From Streptomyces sp. R41 (GTDB lineage Bacteria > Actinomycetota > Actinomycetes > Streptomycetales > Streptomycetaceae): 64,000 nucleotides of DNA. A program made the translations under genes and the position numbers. Where the stretch lies: contig NZ_CP163443.1 of assembly GCF_041053055.1 (NCBI RefSeq), forward strand, positions 1,116,001-1,180,000, written 5' to 3'. Every line of letters starts with the position of its first letter. Positions within the stretch are counted from its first letter, which is position 1. Below the pieces are notes generated by a model. It saw nothing but the letters and a program-made list of their open reading frames with translations. It was not told the origin of the DNA and made no database searches. Positions 16,950 through 25,752 of the stretch are shown one piece after another.

Positions 16950-18841
16950 CGGATTGGGTGCATCGTTTGGACGTTGCGGTCTTCATCAACCCAGACCCGC
17001 ACCTTGGTCTCACCGTTCTCGCCAACAACTCGACCAAGATCATGGTCGTGAGCGTGGTTGCCGGTCACAGAGTCGACCTTACTCGGCGTAGGACTCCCGC
17101 TTACAACCTCATTTGCCATGTCTTCAAAATCATCCGGATCGACATCTTCACTGAACTTGCTTCCCGTAGCAGGTGAGCCCGGTCCGTGCCTCGGCAAAAT
17201 GTGCGTGTCGATCCTCTCGTCGGACAGACTAACCGGGCCGCCACAATTGTGAACGAGTACCGAGGTGGCTCCCGCCAGCACATAGTACGTGTGGAGGGTT
17301 CCGACGGTGAGGTCGTACGTGGTGGTGTGCTGATGGAAGTTTCGGACGCCGAGGATGACGACGGTAGTGCCGTCGGCGTGGCGGAGTTTGGTGCCGGGGG
17401 TGAGGTCGTGGGCGTCGGTCCAGCGGTGGTGGGTGACGTCCCAGAAGGGGTGGTGCCATGTCGTGGTGAGCTTGGCCTGGTGGCTCGGCGGCGGCCCGCG
17501 CTTGGGCGCCGTGCCCATGGTGAGCTCGGTGAAGTCCTTGTCCGTAGTGGTGATGATGACGTTCTGGACCGGCTCCGGGGCCGTGACACCGGTCTGCGGG
17601 TCGGTGGCCAGGACCGTGTCGCCGGCCTTGACCGTGCTGATCGGTTTCGATGAGCCGTCCGCCAGGCGGACGCCGGTACTGGGTATGAAGCTGTGCACCG
17701 CGCAGCCTGCCGCGTCTTCGGCCGCGCCAGCCCCGGCGCTTTCGGCCTTGCGGGCTTCTGAGATGGCGTGTTCGGCCTTGACCGCGTCCTCCGCCAGTTT
17801 CGCGGCTTCTTCTGCGTCCTTGACCGCCGTGTAGGCGCGGTCGAGGGAGCGCCAGACCTTGAAGGCTTCGACGCCGACCTTGATGGCTTTGAAGATCTTG
17901 CCCCAGGGGACGGCTGTCAGGGCTGTGTTGATGCAGCCCATGACGTCGCCCTTGGTGAAGCAGTTGTAGGCGTCGGTGAGGCCGATGACGTCCGCGACCA
18001 GGTTGAGCAGGCGGTGTTTGAGGCCGGATGCCTGCTTCTTCGCCGCGGCGGCGGCCGCGTCGGCGGTGGCCTTGGCCCGCTGCACGGCGCGGGCTTCGGC
18101 CTGCGGGTCGTACGTCTCCTTGCTGATGTTGCCGCCGCTGGCGCCGAGGTTGTGGCCGTCGGAGCACTTGCCGTGGTGGCAAACGGAGTGGTTTGAGCCG
18201 CCGGGGTCGACCGGGCCGGTTGTGACGTAGCGCTCGGGGTTGCTCTTGCTGGTGCCGGTGCCGCCGATGGGGTAGCCGACGCCGCACTGGTCGGCCATGC
18301 ACAGTCCGGACGGGTCGGAGTGGGTGACCGGGGAGTCGGCGGAGTAGTCGTAGGCGTTCCAGGTTTGCGGGGCGCCGGTGTCCAGCAGGGGGTCGGGGCT
18401 GAGGAAGCGGCCGATGGAGGGGTCGTATTCGCGGGCGCCGAGGTTGGTCAGGCCCGTGTTGTCGTCCTGGGTGCCGCCGACGTATCCCCGTTGCCCGGTC
18501 CAGGTTCCGGACTGGTCGCGTGTTTCGCCGAAGGGTTTGTACTGGCGGCGGGTGACCTGCTGGGTCTGGGAGTCGATGGCCAGGGTGCTGGTGCCCTGGC
18601 GGTCGGGGATCAGGTAGGTGAAGTGTCCGTCGGAGGAGTGGGTGGCCACGGTCTGGCCGGCGATGGAGATGTAGCGCACCCCGTCGGCGGTGGTGGCGCC
18701 CTTCTTGAGGGTGATCTCCTCGTCGCCGGTGTAGAGGGTGGTGGCGTCGGGGCTGTGACGGATCAGCAGGCTGCCGTCGGCGTCGTAGAGGTACTTGGTG
18801 TCGCCGCACGTGGCCGCGGCCGAGGAATTCTGTGCCGCCAT
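16946..18841 (-). CDS. 5'-truncated Rhs protein with Hint domain and C-terminal toxin
   Basis: 631 residues remain of what is normally a protein of around 2000. Residues about 12-190 are Rhs/YD-repeat end with the core signature GRFLSPDPLL. An Ala-rich helical region follows (about 240-375). Then comes a pretoxin Hint domain from Cys-380 (CAVHSFIPSTG) through TTTWHHPFWD to VLVHNC at about 530. The last 98 residues form the toxin, with ERIDTHILPRHG near its start and GRVVGENGETKVRVWVDEDR near its end. That pattern suggests a BECR-type RNase, but this is uncertain. There is no ribosome site at the apparent ATG, and the upstream DNA is unrelated, so the Rhs shell and secretion part are lost. It is followed directly by its immunity gene. 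Confidence 0.75.
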   Translation of the reverse strand: MAAQNSSAAATCGDTKYLYDADGSLLIRHSPDATTLYTGDEEITLKKGATTADGVRYISIAGQTVATHSSDGHFTYLIPDRQGTSTLAIDSQTQQVTRRQYKPFGETRDQSGTWTGQRGYVGGTQDDNTGLTNLGAREYDPSIGRFLSPDPLLDTGAPQTWNAYDYSADSPVTHSDPSGLCMADQCGVGYPIGGTGTSKSNPERYVTTGPVDPGGSNHSVCHHGKCSDGHNLGASGGNISKETYDPQAEARAVQRAKATADAAAAAAKKQASGLKHRLLNLVADVIGLTDAYNCFTKGDVMGCINTALTAVPWGKIFKAIKVGVEAFKVWRSLDRAYTAVKDAEEAAKLAEDAVKAEHAISEARKAESAGAGAAEDAAGCAVHSFIPSTGVRLADGSSKPISTVKAGDTVLATDPQTGVTAPEPVQNVIITTTDKDFTELTMGTAPKRGPPPSHQAKLTTTWHHPFWDVTHHRWTDAHDLTPGTKLRHADGTTVVILGVRNFHQHTTTYDLTVGTLHTYYVLAGATSVLVHNCGGPVSLSDERIDTHILPRHGPGSPATGSKFSEDVDPDDFEDMANEVVSGSPTPSKVDSVTGNHAHDHDLGRVVGENGETKVRVWVDEDRNVQTMHPIR

Positions 18842-18949
18842 ATCGCTGCACAGCCCACCTGGAGCGTTCGCCCGCGCTCGGGGGCACGAGGATGCAGTAG
18901 TGGTGGGTGCACAGGTCGAGGAAGACCAGGCCGCCCTGACCCAGAGGCG

Positions 18950-19023
18950 GCAACCGGCAGCTCAAGCGAGCGATGTTCCTGTCCGCGTTCGCCGCCCTGC
19001 ACGATCCCGCCTCCCGCACCTAC
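18950..19023 (+). pseudogene. IS110-type transposase, C-terminal scrap
   Basis: About 24 codons on the plus strand read NRQLKRAMFLSAFAALHDP and SRTYYD, a well-conserved stretch near the end of IS110-family transposases. Nothing else of the element is visible. It lies at the broken upstream edge of the Rhs gene. Confidence 0.7.
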
Positions 19024-19029
19024 TACGAT

Positions 19030-19215
19030 CCTCGGGCCCGATGCCGAGTTCGGCGAGCACGGCGCGGATGTCGTCCAGTGCGGCTGTGACGTCGTCCTCG
19101 TCGACGAAGGTCTCGACTTCGAGGAACGTCCCGTCGATCTCAGGGACGCGGACGAGGGTGGCGAGCATCTGCCGGCCGCGGGACTCGAAGTCGTAGCACT
19201 CGGCGATCCAGCGGC
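19030..19215 (-). pseudogene. CYTH-domain protein, C-terminal fragment
   Basis: The minus strand encodes RWIAECYDFESRGRQMLATL, then FLEVETFVDEDDVTAALDDI and RAVLAELGI, the usual end of class IV adenylate-cyclase/CYTH proteins. The N-terminal part with the ExExK motif is absent, and the sequence runs into an unrelated fragment near 19220. Confidence 0.6.
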
Positions 19216-19235
19216 TTCGCGAATTTCTGGCTAGC

Positions 19236-19694
19236 TCGTCGGCGCGTTTTGAGGAGAAGCGGGTCGGCGAGTACGACCTGAGCATTCGTGCGGAGAGCCT
19301 CGGCATCATGGACACCGGGGGTGTCGACGGGCATCGGCCGATTCTGGTCTCTCTCATGGGGCCTGGTATCGGTGACGAGGCCGTCTTCGAAGCCGAGCAC
19401 GCCGACGAAGTCGACCAGAAGCCTCTCATCGGCTTCGCCCCGACCCACGCGGTCGACGTCATCGCGTTCTGCAACAGTCCAGTCGACCACACCGTTGCAA
19501 CCCTTTTGACCGCCGCCATCATGGATGTGATCGGCGGTGTCGCCAACGCCGAACTGCGGGAGGACCAAGTGCCGATCGTCGCTGGCCTGCCGGGCATCAT
19601 CGCAACGATGACCAATCCATGGCTCGCTGCGTACGGCTCGGCGGAGTTCCTTAGGGCGTGGACCGAACAGCCCGGTTTCCGGCTCCTGAAGTAG
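19236..19694 (+). pseudogene. 5'-truncated small protein, DUF6368-like
   Basis: The plus strand reads in one frame from about 19236 to a stop at 19694, including FEEKRVGEYDLSIRAESLGI, IGFAPTHAVDVIAFCNSPVD and FLRAWTEQPGFRLLK. The C-terminal half resembles a small Streptomyces family I recall as DUF6368. The N-terminus is cut off where the CYTH fragment begins. An internal ATG at 19308 leaves 128 residues, unlikely to be a whole domain. Confidence 0.5.
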
Positions 19695-19776
19695 CCGGAA
19701 CTCGTCCAGTCGGCTCACGCGAGCAGTACCCGTTTGCGCAACAGCGGGAAGCGGGCGCGGCCGAACGCACCAGTCA

Positions 19777-19814
19777 GGCCCAGGCCGGGGCGGGGTGCCG
19801 CCCCGGCCTGGGCC
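19777..19814. terminator. Strong GC-rich terminator
   Basis: A perfect 17-bp stem (19777-19793 with 19798-19814) and a 4-base loop, 8 bases past the stop of the minus-strand propeller gene. It can end both convergent transcripts. Confidence 0.85.
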
Positions 19815-19821
19815 CTTCGGG

Positions 19822-21177
19822 TCAGTCGCCGGTCCGCGGCAGCAGGGAGACGATCTTGCTGCCGTTCCGGGCGACCAGCACATCCTCGTAGAGCAGGAGT
19901 TGGGGCGAGTCCCCGAGGCCGGGCCCCGGTCCCGGCTCGGCGGTGTCGACGTGACCGCGCCAGACCTGCTCACCCGTGCGCAGATCGAGGCCGGACAGAT
20001 CTCCGGTCGGGCTGAAGAAGTACACGACCCCCTGCCCCGCCGACACCACGGGAGACGCGATGCCCGACATCGTGTCCTTAGCGGGCATCTTGACGCCCAC
20101 CGGGCCTGTCCACAGAGTCTTTCCCGTGGTCAGCGAGTAGGCCGAGGCCTTGCCCTTCCAGGACACGGAGATCAAACGATCACCGACGACATCCGAGTTG
20201 GCCGCCTGCCCCTCGATCCGATAGGAGTGCGAGGTCTGCTCCCCGGAGCCGCTGATGGTGGTCAGCTGCATGTCCTTGCCGGCCGCATCCTTCACTCCGA
20301 TCAGGACCATCCGGTCCCCCGAGGTCCCGACGAGCTCCTGCCTGCCGGGGAGGGTCATGACCTTCTTGGCACTTCCGGTGGCGGGATCGAGACGGAAGAC
20401 GTCGGTGTCGCCCGGCTCCTCGGTGTCCCGCGTACACAGGAGATGGGGCACACCGCTCAGCACCGCCCGTTGACACACGATGCCCTTGTCCCAGGTGTGG
20501 CGCCACTTCTCCTTACCGGTCAGCGGATCGAGGGCCGACATCGTGCGAAGCGACGGGGTGTTCGCCAGCACCGCGCCGTCGATGAGCATGGCGGCCTGGC
20601 CGGTGCGGTCATCCTGCGGCATCTCGATCGCCCACAGCACATCGCCGGTGTCGGCGTCCACCGCCATCAGATCGGTGCCGCCCGCGTAGTCCCCGTTCGG
20701 CAGCTTCTCCGCGGTGTGATTGCGGTAGGCATAGACCACCCCATCGCGCACGGCGAACGGGTGGTCGATCCCGTCGCCTTCGCGATTGACCTTGACAGTC
20801 CACAGCCGCTTGCCGGTGTTGGCGTCGAACTTGGCGGCGTCGTACTTGGACCCACTGCAGTACAGCGCGGAACCGTCCACCAGGCAGCCCCGCTCACTGG
20901 CACCCGGGGCGCCGCTCTGCCACGGCTTCCAGCCCTCCGGCGACACCGCCGGCCGCACAGGCCGGTCATGCTCGGCCGCACCGCCGCCCCCGAAGCCGAA
21001 CACCGCCCCCACAGTGATCGCGGCAACGGCCACCGCCGCCCCCGCGGCCTGCGAGAAACGGCGCCGGCTGCGCCGCCGCACCACCTTCTCGACCAGGTCC
21101 CCGGGCGCCCGCACCCGGTCCAGGGCGACCGCGTGCAGCGTCTCCCGGACCTTCTCCTCCACCTGTTCCGTCGTCAT
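19822..21177 (-). CDS. Membrane-anchored PQQ-like beta-propeller protein, sigma partner
   Basis: A 451-residue protein. The ATG at 21177 overlaps the sigma-factor stop by 4 bases and has GAAGGGG upstream. An N-terminal cytosolic stretch of about 45 residues (EQVEEKVRETLHAVALDRVR) precedes an RRRSRRR stop-transfer-type segment and one membrane helix (AAGAAVAVAAITVGAVFGFG). The extracellular part is made of PQQ-like propeller blades with repeated GxxxW-type turns such as DANTGKRLWTVK, DADTGDVLWAIE and DLRTGEQVWRG. The layout resembles a transmembrane regulator of the adjacent sigma factor: a short inside domain and a large outside sensor. Anti-sigma function is inference. Confidence 0.8.
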   Translation of the reverse strand: MTTEQVEEKVRETLHAVALDRVRAPGDLVEKVVRRRSRRRFSQAAGAAVAVAAITVGAVFGFGGGGAAEHDRPVRPAVSPEGWKPWQSGAPGASERGCLVDGSALYCSGSKYDAAKFDANTGKRLWTVKVNREGDGIDHPFAVRDGVVYAYRNHTAEKLPNGDYAGGTDLMAVDADTGDVLWAIEMPQDDRTGQAAMLIDGAVLANTPSLRTMSALDPLTGKEKWRHTWDKGIVCQRAVLSGVPHLLCTRDTEEPGDTDVFRLDPATGSAKKVMTLPGRQELVGTSGDRMVLIGVKDAAGKDMQLTTISGSGEQTSHSYRIEGQAANSDVVGDRLISVSWKGKASAYSLTTGKTLWTGPVGVKMPAKDTMSGIASPVVSAGQGVVYFFSPTGDLSGLDLRTGEQVWRGHVDTAEPGPGPGLGDSPQLLLYEDVLVARNGSKIVSLLPRTGD

Positions 21178-21725
21178 CCCTGGATCCCCTTCGACGTATA
21201 GCTGAGCGGCCGCACCTGTTCCGCATGCCCTTCGGGCCCGAGCTCCGGTACGAGCACCCGGAGCTTGGCGAGCGACCTGTGCGCCGTACTGCGCACCGTG
21301 CCGACCGGGCACCCCAGCAGCGCCGCGACCTCGGCCTCCGGCAGGTCCTCGAAGTAGCGCAGCACGACCACGGCCCGCTGCCGCTTCGTCAGACGACCGA
21401 GCGCCGCCCACAGCGCGATCCGCAGCTCGGAGTCCGACCCGGCGTCGGCCTCCCCGCCGGACTCGGGCAGTACCGGCACCGTCGTCTCGGCGCGGTGCCT
21501 GCGCAGCCGCCAGCGGTTGACCTGCTGGCGATACATCACCTGGCGGACATACGCCTCGGGCTGCTCGATGTGCGCCCAGCGCCCGTAGGCCTTCATCAGC
21601 GCAATCTGCAGCAGATCCTCCGCGGAATGCCGGTCCCCGCCGGTGAGCAGCACCGCGAGCCCCAGCAGCGCGGTGGAGCGCATCGCTACGAACTCCCGGA
21701 ACTCGTCGTGACTCGAGGCCTTCAT
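21174..21725 (-). CDS. SigE-family ECF RNA polymerase sigma factor
   Basis: 183 residues with both sigma regions. Region 2 spans about 8-75 (AEDLLQIALMKAYGRW, YVRQVMYRQQVNRWR) and region 4 about 105-160 (LTKRQRAVVVLRYFEDLPEA, LLGCPVGTVRSTAHRSLAKL). It belongs to the SigE-like ECF group common in Streptomyces. The 4-base overlap with the propeller gene shows a coupled operon. The C-terminal tail after region 4 is short and polar. Confidence 0.88.
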   Translation of the reverse strand: MKASSHDEFREFVAMRSTALLGLAVLLTGGDRHSAEDLLQIALMKAYGRWAHIEQPEAYVRQVMYRQQVNRWRLRRHRAETTVPVLPESGGEADAGSDSELRIALWAALGRLTKRQRAVVVLRYFEDLPEAEVAALLGCPVGTVRSTAHRSLAKLRVLVPELGPEGHAEQVRPLSYTSKGIQG

Positions 21726-22436
21726 CGACCCTCCCCTTCTCTCAACATCACGACGCGATGAGCCACCCGCAGCTATCCCTCAGCGGGCGAGATTGTGTGT
21801 TCACACCAAGTTGGTGACAACTTTCGCGCTCCGCCACGAGATTGACGCGCGCGACAAGCCCACTCCGTCACGGAGTCCTCACCGCAGGTCCCATGACCCG
21901 CCGCCCCGCGCTTCTCGCCTCCGCCATCGCGACCGCACGCGCAGCAGGGCTCGTCACCGTCCCGTAGCCCGCCGTCACGGCGGAGCCGAGGATCAGCGAC
22001 ACCCGGGGCAGGACCCGCATATCCCCGCTGGACGGGCAGCAGGTGTCAGGGAGTCCGCGTTACGACAAACTCGCAGTCGCTACGAAGCCACCGGCCAACT
22101 CGCCCTGATACGACACACACTGTGACCACATCTCAAACAGGCCTTAGCGGAACGGGGCGCAGGCTGCGCAGCGCGCACTACCGTCTGGCAGCCACGTCGC
22201 GGTCGCATAAGGGAGGAGTTCGTTGATGGCGCCTGGTACTGCGCACTGATCAAGCTGGCTGCGCATTCCTCTACCGAAAGAAGCATCGACGCAGGGTCAG
22301 ATGCGCGCCACAGTCTGGACAGGGTATGCGCTACTCACCTTGACTGAGCGATCACGCACACTCTCCGCTCAGTGCAAATGCACAACTCACAGCCCCGGCA
22401 CCTCAGTTGCCCACACGTACGGGGATGTGGTCGCCG
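21726..22436. other. Intergenic with a decayed secretory fragment
   Basis: About 710 bases. The first part should hold the promoter of the sigma operon. The possible secreted-protein fragment at 21894-22111 is listed separately. The rest, to the end of the FG-GAP gene, shows no gene. Confidence 0.4.
21894..22111 (+). pseudogene. Possible start of a secreted protein, interrupted
   Basis: MTRRPALLASAIATARAAGL followed by VTVP and a TAG looks like a signal peptide with an in-frame stop. The same frame then continues as AVTAEPRISDTRGRTRISPL up to another stop. Probably the residue of an exported protein gene; weak evidence. Confidence 0.3.
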
Positions 22437-23945
22437 TCAGTCGGCCACCGAGGCTCCGAACAGGGCCCCGGTCGCGGGCAGGCCCATGGTGGACGGGCCG
22501 AACGAGAAGGAACCGCTCGCGGTGATGCCGCTGGAGGTGGCCGAGAAGACCCACGCGGCACCGTTGTTCGCGTTCTCCGCCCAGTCGCCGACGACCATGC
22601 CGTCCTTCTTGTCGCCGTTGGCGTCGACGAGGGCGGTCTCGCCGCCGAAACGGTCCAGCTTCTCGGCAGTGCCGGGTACCCCGGCGGTGTTCTGGCTGAA
22701 CGACTTGATGCCGGTGGTGGTCAGACCGTTCGCGCTGCCGCGCAGCACGAGCACGGTGCCGGCGTCGGTGAGGCCGTCGAAGTCCTCGCCGGGCAGGCCG
22801 GTCACCACGTCGAGGTAGCCGTCGCCGTTGGTGTCGCCGATCGACAGGCCCGAGCCCATGCCGTCACGCCACTCCCCCACGCCCGGCACGCCCGCGGTGT
22901 CCTGGTTGATCCACACCGGCTTGCGGGTGGTGGACACGCCGTTCGGGCCGCCGTGGACGACGGCGATCGCACCGCCCTTGACCGGGAGGCCGACGTCGTA
23001 GTCGGTGCCGTCGACGGAGTGGCCGACGACGATCTCGGCGTGACCGTCCTTGTCGAGGTCGCCGATCTCGACGTCCTCGCCGCGGACGAGCCGGCCCTGG
23101 GCGTCCTTGAGGAGGCCCTTGTACGTGAACCCGGACGGACCGCCCACCAGCAGGGCGACCCCACCAGTACCGATCTCGCCGTCCTGCTGCCTGGCGCTGA
23201 CCGCCAGATCGGCAATGCCGTCGCCGGTCACGTCACCGGCGGCCATCGCGATGGCGTACCACTCCTCGCCGGGGACGAGGGTGAAACGGGTCGTCCTCGC
23301 GCTGCCGCCGTCCCGCTGGAATGGGCCGTGCAGCACCGAGCCGTCGCCCGGGGTGTTCTCGTCGCCGTAGTCGTCGCCCGACGCCGCCACGTCCGGGTTC
23401 TTGTCCCCGTCGACGTCGGCGACCACGAAGGAGCCGCGGGAGTTCGCCGGCACGTTCCTCAGCAGGATCGGCGTGGCGGACAGCCCCTTGGGGCCGCCCC
23501 AGTTGACGGCCAGGAATCGTCCGTTGTAGCCGCTGATCGGCGACATGTCCACGAGCGACAGCAGGTCGGCGTAGCCGTCCCGGTCGAGGTCGCCGCTCTG
23601 CAGGTCGCTGCCGTAGCGCGTCTGTGGCTGCGTCGTCGACCGGCTCGACCAGGTCAGCACCTGCTTGCGCGAGGTCGACAGCCCGCTGGACGAGCCGTAC
23701 AGCACCCTGACGGCCCCCGCCTTCGCCTGCCCGTTCAACGTGGTGCCCGGCGCGCCGATCGCCAGGTCGGGGTAGCCGTCGCCGTTGAAATCGTCGTGCA
23801 GGCGCTTGGTGCTGGGCGTGGTGGCGGTCGTCGCGGCCGGGGTGGCGGCGTTGACGACGGGAGCCAGCACGGCACCGCTGACAAGGGCGATACCGGCGGC
23901 GAGGACGAGCCGACTGCGGCGCCGGGGAAGGGAACGGGAAGCCAT
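22437..23945 (-). CDS. Secreted FG-GAP/VCBS repeat protein
   Basis: A 502-residue exported protein with a Sec signal (SRLVLAAGIALVSGAVLAPV, residues about 11-30). The body is a seven-bladed integrin-alpha-like propeller. Calcium-type loops are DFNGDGYPDLA, DLDRDGYADLL, DVDGDKNPDVA, DVTGDGIADLA, DLDKDGHAEIV, DTNGDGYLDVV and the degenerate DANGDKKDGMV. Such proteins are abundant in Streptomyces secretomes; their function is mostly unknown. An AAGGA site lies 6 bases before the ATG, immediately next to a three-copy tandem repeat. Confidence 0.88.
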   Translation of the reverse strand: MASRSLPRRRSRLVLAAGIALVSGAVLAPVVNAATPAATTATTPSTKRLHDDFNGDGYPDLAIGAPGTTLNGQAKAGAVRVLYGSSSGLSTSRKQVLTWSSRSTTQPQTRYGSDLQSGDLDRDGYADLLSLVDMSPISGYNGRFLAVNWGGPKGLSATPILLRNVPANSRGSFVVADVDGDKNPDVAASGDDYGDENTPGDGSVLHGPFQRDGGSARTTRFTLVPGEEWYAIAMAAGDVTGDGIADLAVSARQQDGEIGTGGVALLVGGPSGFTYKGLLKDAQGRLVRGEDVEIGDLDKDGHAEIVVGHSVDGTDYDVGLPVKGGAIAVVHGGPNGVSTTRKPVWINQDTAGVPGVGEWRDGMGSGLSIGDTNGDGYLDVVTGLPGEDFDGLTDAGTVLVLRGSANGLTTTGIKSFSQNTAGVPGTAEKLDRFGGETALVDANGDKKDGMVVGDWAENANNGAAWVFSATSSGITASGSFSFGPSTMGLPATGALFGASVAD

Positions 23946-23955
23946 GGTTGTCCTT

Positions 23956-24030
23956 ACGTAGGCGGAGAAGAAGGCGCGTAACGTAGGCGGAGAAGAAGGC
24001 GCGTAACGTAGGCGGAGAAGAAGGCGCGTA
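23956..24030. repeat. Three perfect 25-bp tandem copies in the FG-GAP leader
   Basis: Copies at 23956-23980, 23981-24005 and 24006-24030 are identical. They lie 10 bases upstream of the FG-GAP start codon and would be transcribed as part of its 5' leader. Confidence 0.95.
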
Positions 24031-24038
24031 AGGGGGGA

Positions 24039-24150
24039 TCAGCGCGGGAACGCGTCGCCGAGCCAGGCGCCGCTCGCGACCGTGCCGAGAGTGCGGGCGC
24101 CGAAGGGGATGGAGCCCTTGGCCATGACACCGGCGGACCCAGAGCGGAAC
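24039..24150 (-). pseudogene. C-terminal scrap of a second FG-GAP protein
   Basis: The minus strand reads SGSAGVMAKGSIPFGARTLG and TVASGAWLGDAFPR to a stop at 24039. This matches the layout of the last 30 residues of the adjacent FG-GAP protein (SGITASGSFSFGPSTMGLPA). A tandem paralogue was deleted, leaving only its end. Confidence 0.65.
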
Positions 24151-24299
24151 ACTTATACGGCACCGGCGTACGCGTCCTCACGCCGCCCAGTACGACTCAC
24201 TAGAGCGACGGTTGGTTGTGTTGGGGTACGCCGCGACTTTCCCTGCCGTTAAGAGGTCGTTTTCTCCTGCTGTTTCATTCCGTGATGCGGATTTGGTCC

Positions 24300-24525
24300 T
24301 GTGATGTCGGGTCGCGCCAGGAATGGTGGCTCCACCGGTGAGGCGGCGGGCCATCAGGTCGGTCATCGTGGGGTGGATCATGGCTTCGGAATGGTGGGGG
24401 TGGGTTTCGTAGTCGCGCGCGAGGCGGCGGCGCAACATCAGCCAGGCGTCTCCATGCACGCTCACGAAGCGCACCTCAACGCCGAAGTGGCTCTGGTCGA
24501 CATCTCTGGACGGTCACGATCGTTG
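24300..24525 (-). pseudogene. IS5-type transposase, C-terminal fragment
   Basis: The minus strand encodes WLMLRRRLARDYETHPHHSE and AMIHPTMTDLMARRLTG, the common end of IS5-family transposases. It is cut at 24525 by the IS3 insertion, so that insertion is younger. The catalytic domain is absent on the other side. Confidence 0.75.
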
Positions 24526-24565
24526 TGAGCTTGCTCCGCTTTGACGGACACCATCGGTGTGGTGG

Positions 24566-25438
24566 TCAGGCCGCGAGTGCGGTCTCGTACTCGGCGGGAC
24601 TGCGGTAGCCGAGGCTGCTGTGCAGCCGGTGCAAGTTGTACCAGCCCTCGATGAAGTCGAAGATCGCGGTGCGGGCTGCGGCCCGACTGCGCCAGGAGCT
24701 CGTGTCGAGCAACTCCCGTTTGATGGTGGCGAAGAACGACTCGGCTAGCGCGTTGTCCCAGCACTGCCCGGTGCGCCCGACGGAAAGCCGAACGCCCAAC
24801 TCCCTTGCCAGGGCGGCGAATTGCTGACTGGTGTACTGACAGCCGCGATCCGAGTGAAAGATCACCGGCCGGGCGGGACGACGCAGGCGACAGGCGGACC
24901 TGAGAGCGTCCGCGACCAGTTCGGTCCGCAGGTGGTCGGCGGTGGACCAGCCGACCACGCGGCGGGAGGCGATGTCGATGACGGTGGCCAGATAGAGCCA
25001 GCCCTCGTCGGTGGCAACGTAGGTGATGTCACCGCACCAGCGGGTGTCGAGGCCGTCCTGGGCGGGAGCGAAGTCGCGAACGACGAGGTCGGGCCGAGCG
25101 GCGGCCCGCGGGTCGGGGATCGTCGTCAGCTGCCGCCGCCTGCGGTGCCGGCCCTGCAGTCCGGCGCTGCGCATCAGTCTGGCGATGCGGCGGCGGCCGC
25201 AGCCCTCGCCCTGCCGCTGCAGGACGGCGTGGATGCGCGGGGCTCCGTAGGTTCCGCGGGAGGTCTCATGGACTTCGGTGATCTTCTCGGTCAGCTCGGC
25301 ATCGCGGACCGCCTGCGAACCGGGCCTGCCACTGCGACGGGCATAGAAGGCGGCTCGGGAGACCTTAAGCAGTTCACACGCGCGCTTGACGTTGTGACCG
25401 TCTCGCTTCTCCGCCTCGATGAACGGATGCACCGTCAC
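24566..25438 (-). CDS. IS3 transposase OrfB (DDE integrase)
   Basis: 290 residues. An N-terminal HTH_21-like region (YGAPRIHAVLQRQGEGCGRR) precedes an rve integrase core with the DDE residues in WCGDITYVATDEGWLYLATV, FHSDRGCQYTS and DNALAESFFATIKRE. It ends in the family motif YNLHRLHSSLGYRSPAEYE. The GTG start overlaps the orfA stop by 4 bases, allowing coupling or a frameshifted OrfAB fusion. Confidence 0.93.
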   Translation of the reverse strand: MTVHPFIEAEKRDGHNVKRACELLKVSRAAFYARRSGRPGSQAVRDAELTEKITEVHETSRGTYGAPRIHAVLQRQGEGCGRRRIARLMRSAGLQGRHRRRRQLTTIPDPRAAARPDLVVRDFAPAQDGLDTRWCGDITYVATDEGWLYLATVIDIASRRVVGWSTADHLRTELVADALRSACRLRRPARPVIFHSDRGCQYTSQQFAALARELGVRLSVGRTGQCWDNALAESFFATIKRELLDTSSWRSRAAARTAIFDFIEGWYNLHRLHSSLGYRSPAEYETALAA

Positions 25439-25752
25439 CGGGTCTCCTTCGCGAAGAAAGCCGTGGCCCGCTTGAGGACCTCCACGTCCTCCCGCAACCT
25501 GCGGTTCTCCCGCCGCAACGCGGCCAGCTCCTCGCGCTCGCTGCTGGTCAGCCCGTCACGCTCGCCCGCGTCGACCTCGGCCTGGCTGACCCACAGCCGC
25601 ACCGCCGTCTCCGTCAGATCGAAGTCCTTGGCGACCTGACCAACCGAACGGTCACCGCGCCGGCACAGCTCGACGATCTCGGCCTTGAACTCCGGCGTGA
25701 ACGAACGGCGAGGCCGAGGCTTCTTCTTCCCCATGCTCTCCATGATGGACAT
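25435..25752 (-). CDS. IS3 transposase OrfA
   Basis: 105 residues. A helix-turn-helix (RRSFTPEFKAEIVELCRRGD, then VGQVAKDFDLTETAVRLWV) binds the element ends, and a leucine-zipper-like coil follows (EREELAALRRENRRLREDVE). An upstream ATG pair allows two starts; the longer is given. Confidence 0.93.
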   Translation of the reverse strand: MSIMESMGKKKPRPRRSFTPEFKAEIVELCRRGDRSVGQVAKDFDLTETAVRLWVSQAEVDAGERDGLTSSEREELAALRRENRRLREDVEVLKRATAFFAKETR

